Part shown: positions 21,853-31,299 of the stretch, piece by piece | How the letters are laid out: each line of letters starts with the position of its first letter | Numbering within the stretch: position 1 is the stretch's first letter | Assembly: GCA_016648135.1 (NCBI GenBank) | Contig: JADDOH010001523.1 | Coordinates: 104,141-168,140, forward strand | Direction: 5' to 3' | Length of the DNA: 64,000 nt | Source of the DNA: Agrypnia vestita | Lineage: Eukaryota > Arthropoda > Insecta > Trichoptera > Phryganeidae | Translations under genes and position numbers: made by a program | The notes under the pieces: model-generated | What the model saw: the letters and a program-made list of their open reading frames with translations, nothing else | Database searches by the model: none | What the model was told of the DNA's origin: nothing

Positions 21853-22482
21853 TATTTTATAATTAAATAATACACGACTTGGTATACACCACTAAATTTT
21901 TCTTTATTCACCTCTACAAGTTTTCTTCAGGAGGATACAATGTATACTAAAAATTATTACATGATCATTATATAGTTAACTAGTGGGAGGAGAGTAGGCG
22001 GAGTAAATAGAAAGGGGTGGGGGAGGGGTGTTGTTAGGGAATAATTAAGGGATTGTCAACTTTGTTTTTTTTTATTTTTAATTGGAAAAATGTTAAGTAT
22101 GGGGTTATTTGGGAATTGAATTTGACTGTTTATTATATTATTATTGAGGTTAATATTTTTTCTTATTTCTAAAATTTCAAAACTATCTACTTGTCTTTTA
22201 TTTTTGTTATTTTGTAAAATTTGAAGACCTCAATTGATGTCGAAAGTATGGTCATGTTCCAGCAAAAGGTTTACAAATTCCGAGTATCCATTGCTACTTA
22301 AACATCTTAAATGTTCCTTAATTCTTTTTTCTATACTTCTCTTTGTTTTGCCAATGTAAAAGGCTGTACAATCTTTATATTCTAATTTGTAGAGGTGAAT
22401 AATGAAAAATTTAGTGGTGTATACCAAGTCGTGTATTATTAAATTATTAAATATGTCACCAGTTATAAATCGTTCATTCAAG
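21853..22482 (-). mobile_element. Penelope-like element fragment with GIY-YIG, bounded by inverted repeats
   Basis: The minus strand encodes YKDCTAFYIGKTKRSIEKRI, then KEHLRCLSSNGYSEFVNLLL and EHDHTFDIN, a clear GIY-YIG nuclease core (YIGKT, the arginine of SIEKR, and E in KEH). A segment of about 60 bp at 22392-22453, lying just N-terminal of the nuclease, is repeated in inverted orientation at 21853-21917 (for example CACGACTTGGTATACACCAC). The fragment faces the plus-strand copy at 21395-21850, tail to tail. Confidence 0.75.
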
Positions 22483-22689
22483 TAGTAATCAATATTTTTT
22501 TAAATGTCAATCTACAATGTTGCTGAATCAATTGAAAAAAAGGATAATATGTAGCCTATGCCCACTCTGAAGGTCCAATTCTGAATATAGGTGAAAGAAT
22601 TTTTGAAATGGGATGAGTAGTTTCGGAGATTACCTCCTACATACAAACTTACAAATTTTACATCTTTATAATATTAGTACAGATTTGGC
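22483..22689. other. Unassigned spacer
   Basis: Contains TATGTAGCCTATGCC and GATGAGTAGTTTCGGAGATT, common insect repeat-like words, but no partner was found in the window. Confidence 0.3.
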
Positions 22690-23160
22690 TTTGGATTATT
22701 GAAGATCCACGTTCAAAGCGGCCATCCACAAAATGGCGTTTTTCACAGCTGCGTTCCAATTACGGTCGATAATTTGAATTTCTCAATAAACAACAATAAA
22801 TTTGATTGCCTTTGTGGCCGAGACGCACAACACGAAACCGCACTGCTTATTCCAATTACGAATCGGGGGAAACGTAAAGGCGGGCACACACACGCAAGCT
22901 TTTATTTACGGTCGGGGAACCGAGGCGTGGCACACACGACGGCGCGGGTGAAATTAATATAATGCCCATTACGCGGCCGCTACACCTTTGCCCTCTGATC
23001 TCCGGGCCCGCGATGCCGCGCGTTTAGCGTGTATTCTAAGACACCCGGCATTTATTCGTTTCTCGAGATCGTAACGCAGGTCCGCGGCGGTGCTGATCTG
23101 TAATTACACAACGGTGCGCGATGTGGATCTCGCGAAATTACCGCCGGTGCAAAAAATTAA
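22690..23160. promoter_or_regulatory. GC-rich unique island with homeodomain-like words
   Basis: Repeated CAATTACG/TAATTACA words (near 22748, 22856 and 23100) lie in GC-rich unique DNA that includes CTCCGGGCCCGCGATGCCGC. No convincing coding frame and no repeat partner. This is a candidate conserved non-coding element; its function is inferred only. Confidence 0.3.
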
Positions 23161-23331
23161 AAATAAATTTTGGAAATGTTTTCGCTCGGTTTGGAATTTT
23201 TTTATTGAGGTGTATTTTCGCTCGGTTGAAAAAAAATCATGAGATATATTTTCAACGAAATTTAAAAATAAATTAAATTTTAATAAATATTATTATTATG
23301 TTCAGGTTAAGTGTTGTTAAATGTGACAGCT

Positions 23332-23357
23332 GTTTCGGCATATAAGGCCATTATCAA
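23332..23357 (-). repeat. Decayed hammerhead-like phrase
   Basis: The minus strand reads TTGATAATGGCCTTATATGC followed by CGAAACAGCTG. The layout (nGATnA, GGCC/GCC stem, GAAAC) matches the cores near 34546 and 49362 but with changes in the first conserved box. It is listed as a relative, not as an active ribozyme. Confidence 0.3.
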
Positions 23358-23505
23358 ACAGTACAACATAATATTTAGTAAAATGTAATTTATTTTTAAA
23401 TTTCATTAAGAATAAACACGGAGTTCTACAAACAATTTTTAATTTTTATTTTCAATAGTTTACGTGATTATATAATTGATTATACATTAAAAACATAAAC
23501 TAGTA

Positions 23506-23660
23506 TACAGGGTGTCTCATAGCTAGTAGCAAAAACTTCACGGGAGTCTCCTTTATTCAATTTTGTGTAGAAAATATTATTTACACTTTGGGTGAAATGT
23601 CGACAGTTACAGACACGGAGATGAGCGCTACCAAAGTTTTTTTTTTTTTTCAATTTTGAC
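23506..23660. repeat. Solo end of a TA-target element
   Basis: TATACAGGGTGTCTCATAGC followed by TAGTAGCAAAAACTTCACGG resembles the left arms at 62274 and 62575 of family F-related elements. No right end was found nearby. Confidence 0.35.
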
Positions 23661-23799
23661 TGATTTCAAGGTCGATTATCTCAGATGAGGGATCAGATAA
23701 AAATGTAAGGATTGGCACAAAGATATGTGTACAAGTACTTAAAAAAACTTTTACGTTTTCATTTTGTAGCCGTAATGTGTCTTCTTTATGTTTCGGACG

Positions 23800-23925
23800 T
23801 TCGACGTTTCGGATCCCATTGCAGGGTCCATCATTACGGCTGATGTGTTGTAATGTCATTTTGAAAGTCGGCCAGAGAGGTCGGATGTACACGGCAGAAC
23901 ATCCCAGAAAATTACATGCAAAATA
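23800..23925 (-). repeat. Dispersed repeat carrying a hammerhead-like core
   Basis: The minus strand reads GTAATGATGGACCCTGCAAT then GGGATCCGAAACGTCG. This is the same phrase as at 34546-34580 with two changes in the CTGATGA box but an intact GAAAC-GTC. The flank CAGAACATCCCAGAAAATTA (plus strand) also matches the flank at 34605-34625, so the phrase belongs to one repeat family. Confidence 0.5.
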
Positions 23926-23949
23926 ATCCATGATTATTTTAAATGAACT

Positions 23950-25360
23950 CACTGACAGACATCGGTCTTAATTTTGAAGGATGCATTCCGTAGGATCATT
24001 GGTATGGTATAACCACTGAGAGCTTTGGCATTATCATCTAAGTTTTTTTTATCATCTGTCTTCTTTTTTTATCTGGAGTCAGCGGTAGTGCAAATGCGAG
24101 AGAAATATTTATATATTTTTGCATCAGTCATACAAAACCTCTCGGCGGTTGACCTATATATTATGATGTAGATTTAGCGTTTAATTCACACTGTCTTTGA
24201 AATTGTGTAAATTGTGTACCCGATCCATTTCATTACATATCTGCTGCCTTTTGCCGAATTTTCCAAAATAATATTATGGCCCTTGATATTTTTTGATCAA
24301 TTTCGAGAAATGGACCCACAAATTTCCCTTAAATTATTGTTTTCCACTTTTTTAAATAAGGTAATTATAACATTTTTTAACATTTGCCGCCCTTAAAAAT
24401 TGCCTTGACTAGTCCACGGGACTAGAGCATGCAAATTTACCGGAAATGACATTTCTTGGTAAATCGGTTAAATTTAATACTGGCATACCGGTAATTATAA
24501 AGATGTCTAAATGTGAATATTATGGCATTGTATTATAATGTAAAACTATAAATTGATGCATACGGTAGTAACATATAATAATATTTAAAAATATTTTACC
24601 TTACAGATAAGTAAACATGTTGAATTTATTCAATAAACAAGTGGTGTTTACAAAGTTAACTCATATAAATTATATAAATTAGATAAATGTTTAATGGAAC
24701 TGGATTTCACGAAACTTTAGAGGACATTTTAAAAAATTTTCGAAAGCCAGAATAGCCCCCAAGGGATGAGAAATAATCAATAAAGTACTGTTTGCTTGAC
24801 GACCGATTTTTGCGATGATCCCCAACGTACGTACGCGCATTGATGTACGTTAAACATCAACGATCTTGCTTTCGGCAAAAATCGCCACATGATATCGTAG
24901 AAATATTTTTATTTGTTTCAGTAATAGTAAAATCCCGAATTTATTGAAAGTACCTTCGGTGATGGAATTAAGCCGTATTTGCCGGTATATTGTTTTAATG
25001 AAAACCGTTTAAGCATTCCTTACACGGGACGTCCCCGATAACTAGTTCAATGGTTCAATTTTATTAATTCAAATCGGACACAAAAAAATTAATCACCCGT
25101 GATGAATCATGTATGAAAATGAAGCAATAGTACTGGGACAACATATTTTTTGAATGCACGTAATTACCACCAGCTTATTTGGTCTGGCAGCCTGATAAGC
25201 GTGGGCTAACTCCTCGTTTAGGGAGACCAGAATATTAGTCACAACATATGTCAGCTAAAATACAATTTATATTTTAGCTGACAAATGTGTAATGCAATTC
25301 ATGTAGGCACCACTAGAATTGTACAAAATATCAATTCATTAATTGTTCTATTACTACGGC
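23950..25360. other. Intergenic stretch; hairpin at 25249-25284
   Basis: No gene was recognised. A near-perfect hairpin (TGTCAGCTAAAATACAATTT and its complement) lies at 25249-25284. A weaker inverted pair around GATTTTTGCGATGATC and GGCAAAAATCG lies at 24808-24892. Confidence 0.4.
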
Positions 25361-25369
25361 GTCGATGAA

Positions 25370-25570
25370 AGTATTCTCATCATCATCAGTATTGGCTCTA
25401 CAGCCCCTGGTAGGTCTTGGTCTTCTCAAGAGACTTCCTCCACTGAACTCGGTCTTGATCTAGCTCTCTCCAGTTCTGGATCTCCAAGGCAGATTATGTC
25501 TTTGAGAACATTGTCGCTCCATCATGGTTTTGGCCTTCCTAAGCTTACGAAGGTATTCTATATTATGCTA
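25370..25570 (-). mobile_element. LINE C-terminal fragment
   Basis: The minus strand reads LEIQNWRELDQDRVQWRKSL followed by EKTKTYQGL and a stop, then opal/ochre-rich DNA (TGATGATGATG). The NWREL..DR..WR....K block is the usual end of one group of insect LINEs. Upstream in another frame, WWSDNVLKDI follows a GRP-like stretch. Only about 60 codons remain. Confidence 0.65.
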
Positions 25571-25860
25571 TTCTACGAATTGTCATCATTATCGTCTTCG
25601 TTCCTTTGTACTAGGAGGGACCCAATGATACGATGAGGCGCTGTCAGCTGCCCGTGTCTTGCGTCACTGATATTGTTTTCCACATTTAAGGGAGCGTTCA
25701 TAAACCACGTGGCCAGATCAAGAGGAGGGGGGGCTAGAATACTACGTAGGGCTACGCGTGGTGCGGGGGGAGTCATAGTTAGGGAATGCAATCCCGATCC
25801 CGCGAGATCTCGAGGCATTTTACGAGATCAATCCGAAAAATCGGACGAGATTATCGGGAT

Positions 25861-25862
25861 TT

Positions 25863-25898
<36 letters not shown>

Positions 25899-26476
25899 TT
25901 AATACACGGTACAACGTACCATTAAAGAAACAATATATATATATAAACATGTTTAGATTGATAGGTAATAATAAAAATAAAAAAAGGAGATAAGGTATAA
26001 TTCCATCAAAAACAATTAATAAAGTGATATACAAAGAAAAATAAAACATTACTTAACATAAAGTATAACAAAATTACATCAAATGAAATAATAGTTATCA
26101 AATCAAATATGAATGTCAACAATCAATAAAACTACAACAAATTAAAATAATTATGTCTGAAATTCAAGAAGCAACAAAATTACGACAAAATGAAATAATT
26201 GTAAACAAATCAAATCTAAAAATCAAGAAGCAATAAAAAAAACAGTAAAATAAAATGAAATGTAAAATTCAAAAATCTAAAAACAAGAGATAGACATGAC
26301 ATCAATAACCAATTATAAACGACCGAATTCGTCCAGAAGAGCTTTCTTCTTGTAGGCGGCTAGTGTTTGCGAAAAAACATCCGATAGATAGCCATACTCG
26401 TTTCCTAACCTATGGAGCCTTCTAATAGGTGAGCTATAGAGATAATTTACACTAACATTGTCACAATGTTAGTGTA
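25861..26476 (-). mobile_element. LINE fragment nested in the hAT MITE
   Basis: On the plus strand the insert begins with seven or more ATTT units (25862-25896), which is the 3' tail of a minus-strand retrotransposon. At the far end the minus strand encodes LYSSPIRRLHRLGNEYGYLS, then DVFSQTLAAYKKKALLDEF and a stop, a jockey-like LINE terminus. The host sequence ATTATCGG+ATT borders both sides with one mismatch, fitting a short target duplication. Confidence 0.7.
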
Positions 26477-26482
26477 AATTAT
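26441..26482. repeat. Perfect 20-bp palindrome at the 5' edge of the nested LINE
   Basis: ATAATTTACACTAACATTG is followed by its reverse complement with a minimal loop. It lies exactly at the LINE 5' junction, where end-joining or template switching during integration often adds inverted sequence. Confidence 0.65.
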
Positions 26483-26912
26483 CGGTATTGATCAACATTT
26501 TTTATGTTTTGTATGTTTAATTGTGTATGTCTTTAGAGCTTTTAGTAATTACTTAAAAATTATGTTCGTGTCACATTTAAATAATAAAAATTGCTCTGAA
26601 TAATATTTGCTGTACTTTACCAACCTAACATAGTAATAAAAACTACTAATAATTTGCATTGACCGATTGATGCTTGGAAAAAACGCCTACAAAAACTTTA
26701 ATGCAATGATTAATAATGAACATTTTATTGAAATTGCTGTTATAAAAATGCAAGACAATTGTCGTTAATTGCTATTCCGTTCTATAAACAAAAAAAAAAC
26801 ACAAAAGTATTCGGGATCCCGATTCCTAGGGATCCCGCGGGATTGGAAATTCTAATCTCGAGGGATCCCGAAAGCGCAATCCCGACTCGGGATTGCATTC
26901 CCTAGTCATAGT

Positions 26913-27665
26913 CGAGCTGGGTAATTAGTTCATTTATTTTATTTGGCACAATTAAAAAGATACAGAATAGGCGAACGATAAATCCGCGCAGATCGGTAAT
27001 TTTAAAATAGTTTTGGTAAGAGAAAACGGCACAAAATGTCTTCTGGAATTATTAGGAAAAAACTACGATCCGCTCATGAGGGAGGGAGGTCAATGTATAG
27101 GCCACGTTAGAGTTACATGGTGGTAGGAAGGGATTCAAAATGGAACCACGTGGCCTATGGACGCTCCCTAATCGGAAAGTCTATACTTTGAAATAAAATA
27201 TCAACTTTTTTTGATAGTTCAAATTAACGGTTAAGTTCGGATCACCCATTACGAAGTTAGTGAGCAAATACAATTTAATGCCTCGGAAACGGCTCGCTGG
27301 TCCCGTAAACTTGGGATTAAACATTAATTTCTCTTTAAAATGGGCGTTTCCAATCAGTTATTACCGCCGCAGTGGCGTGCGGTGGGGTTTGGCCCGGGCT
27401 GCCCGTCCGGTCGGCCCGCCCCGCCGAAATAATCTGGACAATGCCCTTAAACACATAGTCCAATCGCCGGTGTACCACGAGTCTTTGACACCTGCCGGCA
27501 AACTCTTGAAACGTGAAGCAGCGGCGTAACCAGGGGTGGGCGAGAGGGGCAACAGACTTGGGCGCAGTCCAAATCGGGGTGCGGAAATGGAGCTTTATGG
27601 AGTGTACAAAAAACGTAATTTTTTTTTAGTCGAGCATCAATGATAATATATGTATATACAGGGTG
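26913..27665. promoter_or_regulatory. Unassigned stretch with GC-rich island 27240-27500
   Basis: 27240-27500 holds GC-rich unique DNA (for example CCGCCGCAGTGGCGTGCGGT beside TTAATTTCTCTTTAAAATGG), possibly conserved regulatory sequence. At 27520 the run CAGCGGCGTAACCAGGGGTG resembles a hAT terminal repeat, but no matching right end was found. No coding frame is convincing. Confidence 0.25.
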
Positions 27666-27671
27666 TAATAG

Positions 27672-27838
27672 GTACATTATTGATGTCTCACAGAGACGAA
27701 GCTATTTTTATTAATGGGAAAGAGGGTATCGAATTTTTTTTACTGAAAAACTTTGTCTTTAAAAAAAACGTATAGGTACCTCCTTTCCCATGTAAAAAAT
27801 ATCTACGTCTCTATGAGACATCTATAATGTATCTTGAC
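27672..27838. mobile_element. MITE, GTCTCACAGAG family, short complete copy
   Basis: ACATTATTGATGTCTCACAG followed by AGACGAAGC and, at the other end, CGTCTCTATGAGACATCT followed by ATAATGT form inverted termini, with a T-rich middle. Longer or partial relatives lie at 3050-3170, 31318-31450, 33908-34327, 51085-51190 and 57418-57560. No coding capacity. Confidence 0.6.
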
Positions 27839-27924
27839 TCCTATAACAATTCCGGGAAAGGGTGGCCACTTTTCGACCGTTAAAAATCATAATTTTTCAG
27901 TATAGAACCAAATATTTCAATAAA

Positions 27925-28145
27925 GTATTAAACCTGAAATATTTTCTGTAGTTTGGATATTACGGCATTCGGATTCGGGGGATTTCGGCAGATAACAGGT
28001 AATACAGCCTCTTTGTTGAGCCTTTGTATATATTTATAGCATTTTTTAGGCGCTCCATGGAGAGGCGGCCGTATCCACATGCGTGAAGCGGTCGGTTCGG
28101 GTTTGGTGGCCCGGGGTTCAAGCCCCATCTCCGGCCGTTCAATTT
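27925..28145 (+). mobile_element. Possible tRNA-like SINE with box B
   Basis: GGTTCAAGCC at 28115-28124 matches the RNA polymerase III box B consensus and sits within a potential T-arm (CCGGG and CCCC). A good box A was not found at the right distance. The upstream part (GGATTCGGGGGATTTCGGCA) recurs near 63630-63655. It is probably a SINE-like fragment; it does not fold into a complete tRNA. Confidence 0.35.
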
Positions 28146-28149
28146 GATT

Positions 28150-28690
28150 TTTTTAATCGTGTATTCTAATGAAATTGCGGATGTTACACGAAATTACGGG
28201 GACGGACGGATGCACGGACGGACAGACAACGAAATTAATATGTTTGATAATGGTCTGAATAGAATATATAAAATTTAAATTTGTTAATGTAACGTAAATG
28301 ACATGATTATTTTAGAGCTTCAAAGCGTCTGGCGGAAGAAATGACCCGCGAAAAGCGTCTGGGAATGATTAATATGAGTGCATAGTACTCCGTATCATCT
28401 CCATCATCACGGCTGATGTGATGGGTGTCTGTTGAAGTGTAGGTTAAGTATTGCATCGCAATACCGCACCGAAGTCAGGGTGCGTCCCAGATTGTGTTAG
28501 ATTATGTACTGGATTGCAGTACCGTGTCGAAAGCAGGGTGTGTGTGTCTTGATGTAGTGTGTTGCGCTTCCGTGTCGGGGACAGGTGTTGTCAAGAATTC
28601 ATATGTAGGGTTATGTCACTGTTTTATCTACTAACGGATGTCGGACTGCGCGGATCGTCGAATCGATTTATCATGCAGCGCCGGTTACCG
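28150..28690. other. Unassigned stretch
   Basis: Contains CGGACGGACGGATGCACGGA-type short repetition at 28200-28230. No gene or paired repeat was recognised. Confidence 0.35.
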
Positions 28691-28696
28691 CCGGTA

Positions 28697-28803
28697 GTGG
28701 GGGGAAGTTTGCGCATGCACCGTTCCACCAACGAGACCCAAATTTTGTCTTCTGCGCATTCCCCCACTACGCCAAAAAATTTCAAGAAGCTTGCCGGCAA
28801 CTG
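28697..28803. mobile_element. Small MITE, truncated copy of 1644-1785 (inverted)
   Basis: GTAGTGGGGGGAAGTTTGCG through CTTGCCGGCAACTG matches the reverse complement of the first copy. The right end is intact and followed by TA; the left terminal repeat is lost at about 28697. Confidence 0.65.
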
Positions 28804-28969
28804 TACCACGATGTTTTTGTCCATTGCTTTCTAGCCACTATTTTTCATTTGAGCCGAAAATCTTAGAAAAGCGTAAAAGTCACCACACGCGCCTGGGCAA
28901 AGAAGCAATCGAAATATACAAGCACCCCCTAAACATTAATAGGGATGACGGTCTTAAGTTAAAAACCTC

Positions 28970-29384
28970 GTGGTATTGCTTGCTCAGCGTAACTTGGCGT
29001 GCGGCGAATTTTGAACTAAAACCCGCCCCGCCCGCACCCGGCGGTAACCCCTCGCCCTGTCATTCAGTTCCTTCTCGTCTTTGAGCGCGAGCTGTGACAT
29101 CTTGATTACCAATATACACAGAACTATTACGTCCAAAACATCCTAAACTGTCCTGGATGGTGCAAGAACAATTGCCAATGAAGTATTAAAGTTTTGCGAA
29201 GCTGAAAAAGAGAATAATGGACCGATATTACAGTCTAACAGTTTGACAGATAAAACGGCCGCCATTACTGCATGGTTCTTTAGTGCTGCCCGACAAAATT
29301 TCTGTTAAAGGCTACGACACCGGTCACCGGACATTCTGTACATTATGTATTGTGTAATAAATTTACACCCTGACAATCGGCCCG
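28970..29384. repeat. Dispersed repeat, inverted partner at 45340-45720
   Basis: AACTTGGCGTGCGGCGAATT, ACCCGCCCCGCCCGCACCCG and CAATATACACAGAACTATTA all recur in reverse complement at 45345-45720. It continues directly into the inverted repeat that follows and probably forms one element with it. No coding frame persists in either copy. Confidence 0.65.
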
Positions 29385-30048
29385 ATTCTGAAAATAACAA
29401 TGTCTGGATCTTTAAGATCTTTATCCCAACACTTAATAGACGATAATAAAAATTAAAAATGTCCAGAGCGAATTTTGTAATTCTACGGCTCAAATACACT
29501 GTATTAAAAGATGATATAAGAAAGATTGTTTCTTACAATCGTATTAATTTCTTCATCCACAGCGTCCAGATGAAATATCATGGCTAAACTTGTAATGACC
29601 GCGTTCGGCGTTACCGCGTATTCAAATCTTCCCACCTTGACATTTTTTGACAGATATGTCTGGATCTTTAAGATCTTTATCCCAACACTTAATAGACGAT
29701 AATAAAAATTAAAAATAAACGAGACATAGCTTTACGTCGGTGTTTGTTCCTATGAGGGAGGGAGAAAGATGTAAATTGCTATCTGTCAAATGTCAAGATG
29801 GGAAGATTTGAATACGCGGTGACGCCGAACGTGGTCATGACAAGTTTAGCCATGATATTTCATCTGGACGCTGTGGATGAAGAAATTAATACGATTGTAA
29901 GAAACAATCTTTCTTATATCATCTTTTAATACAGTGTATTTGAGCCGTAGAATTACAAAATCCGCTCTGGACATTTTTAATTTTCATTATCGTCTATTAA
30001 GTGTTGGGATAAAGATCTTAAAGATCCAGACATTGTTATTTTCAGAAT
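29385..30048. repeat. Large inverted repeat with a third arm copy in the loop
   Basis: The left arm 29385-29660 and right arm 29781-30048 are near-perfect complements (ATTCTGAAAATAACAATGTC against GACATTGTTATTTTCAGAAT). The central spacer repeats about 60 bp of the left arm (ATGTCTGGATCTTTAAGATC near 29656) in direct orientation. A very long hairpin RNA would form if transcribed. The superfamily is unknown. Confidence 0.8.
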
Positions 30049-30510
30049 ACGGATGTATTTCTGTTACGCGATAGGGACGCCCTCCCTCGCGCGCCAAGTT
30101 ATAGTGGTACGTCTATATCCGGCGCTGCAGGATAAATCGATTCGACGATCGGCAACCCTAATCGTAGCAAAGCGTTATCCGACAGCGAGCGCGAATGTGA
30201 ACAAAAACCAATGAAGAATGATGAATGTCCATCTGTACATTATTGTAGCCATTGAGGAAGTCCTAAGTGTCTCAATTTCACAAATAAATGCACAGTCGGT
30301 TTTTGCGCTGCTAAGTAACGCCCCGTTGTTGGCTGAAGCGGCGGGCGCACATTCGCGAATAACCTGTTCGGAGCGACTCGGGAATCGGATAAATTGCATT
30401 GTGTCCGTTCGTTAATATCCTACAACTGATTTGCGTGTCGAAAAATGTCGTTCGGCGAGGATTGTACGGGGTGTTTCGGAACTAGTCCACAAACCGTTCA
30501 GGGGGTTATA
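30049..30510. other. Mixed unique sequence, moderately GC-rich
   Basis: 30060-30110 (GACGCCCTCCCTCGCGCGCC) matches the 45300 region and belongs to the repeat to its left. 30120-30470 is unique DNA with overlapping short frames on both strands and no domain. It could be regulatory, but nothing supports a gene. Confidence 0.3.
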
Positions 30511-31021
30511 CAGGGTTATTTGGAAAACATTAATAACCTCGCAGGACTATATTCCTGCCTTGATTATGAGTCGAAAATGTTGAAGCTATTATGACCTAAT
30601 GTCAATAGTTATAGAGATATGCGACATCAAAATTTGCATTTTTTTTTCAATGTTTCTTATTTTTTGTAAAACGTTGGACTATCATTATAGTTACTCATAT
30701 CAATTACGAAAAATTACTTCGTTTTAATACAAGTTAAATAAAATGATAAAAACCCTGACAAAATTCCAATTGGAATTCGAAGGTTTTTATTTGACTAGTA
30801 TTAAAGGGAATGAACTTTTCATATTCGATGTGAGTTACTGTAATGATAGTCCAACGTTTTACAAAAAATAAGTCACAAATATTGTAAAAAAAATGCGAAC
30901 TTTGATGTCGCATATCTCCTGAACTATTGATATTAGGTCATAATAGCTTGAACATTTTCGACTCATAATGAAGGCAAGAATATAGTCCTGCGAGGTTATT
31001 AATTTTTTACAAATAACTCTG
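30511..31021. mobile_element. Foldback element, family F, second copy
   Basis: CAGGGTTATTTGGAAAACAT at the left and its complement at the right are flanked by TA. The palindromic arms contain GCAGGACTATATTCCTGCCT, and the centre is a single CCAATTGGAA-type core. It is about 40 bp shorter than the copy at 6516-7068. Confidence 0.8.
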
Positions 31022-31074
31022 TATAATTTAATAATACATCAATGTCGGTATCAGATTTCCATCTGACCATGACA

Positions 31075-31265
31075 AGGATGTATGGAAGTGAAGCCTAGAG
31101 CTGGCAGAAGAGAAACGAAAGTAGGCTGAATGCAGTGGAGATGGAGTGGCAAATCCATTAAATGATAGAGTAAAGAATGAAGATTGGGAATGTATGTAAA
31201 GCTGATCTTAGCGTAATAAATAGAATTAAAAAATGGTCGCTCAGATGGTTTGACATGCAACATTC
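31075..31265 (+). mobile_element. LINE C-terminal fragment, decayed
   Basis: Plus-strand frames give YGSEAWSWQKRNESRLNAVE (with one stop read through) followed by MEW, then after frame changes INRIKKWSLRWFDM. This matches the YGSE.W....+..+L...EM...R and +RW+GH+ERM blocks of insect LINEs. Multiple disruptions make it a relic. Confidence 0.5.
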
Positions 31266-31299
31266 CCCAGTGCACGTTTGTTTGAGATAGAAAAGAAGA

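Larger units (their letters stand above)
25780..26904. mobile_element. hAT MITE (TAGGGAATGC family) carrying a nested LINE
   Basis: Termini TAGGGAATGCAATCCCGA and its complement TCGGGATTGCATTCCCTA are flanked by perfect 8-bp duplications GTCATAGT (25772-25779 and 26905-26912). This is diagnostic of a hAT-type insertion. Without the nested LINE (about 25861-26476) the element is about 0.5 kb and non-coding. Related copies lie at 9905-10345 and 35052-35516. Confidence 0.9.

Noticed and set aside
27520..27600. hAT element starting CAGCGGCGTAACCAGGGG
   Set aside because: The left end looks hAT-like, but no matching right end or 8-bp duplication could be located.
28040..28145. Possible functional tRNA gene
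   Set aside because: A box B and partial T-arm are present, but no acceptor stem, anticodon arm or box A could be formed at normal spacing.
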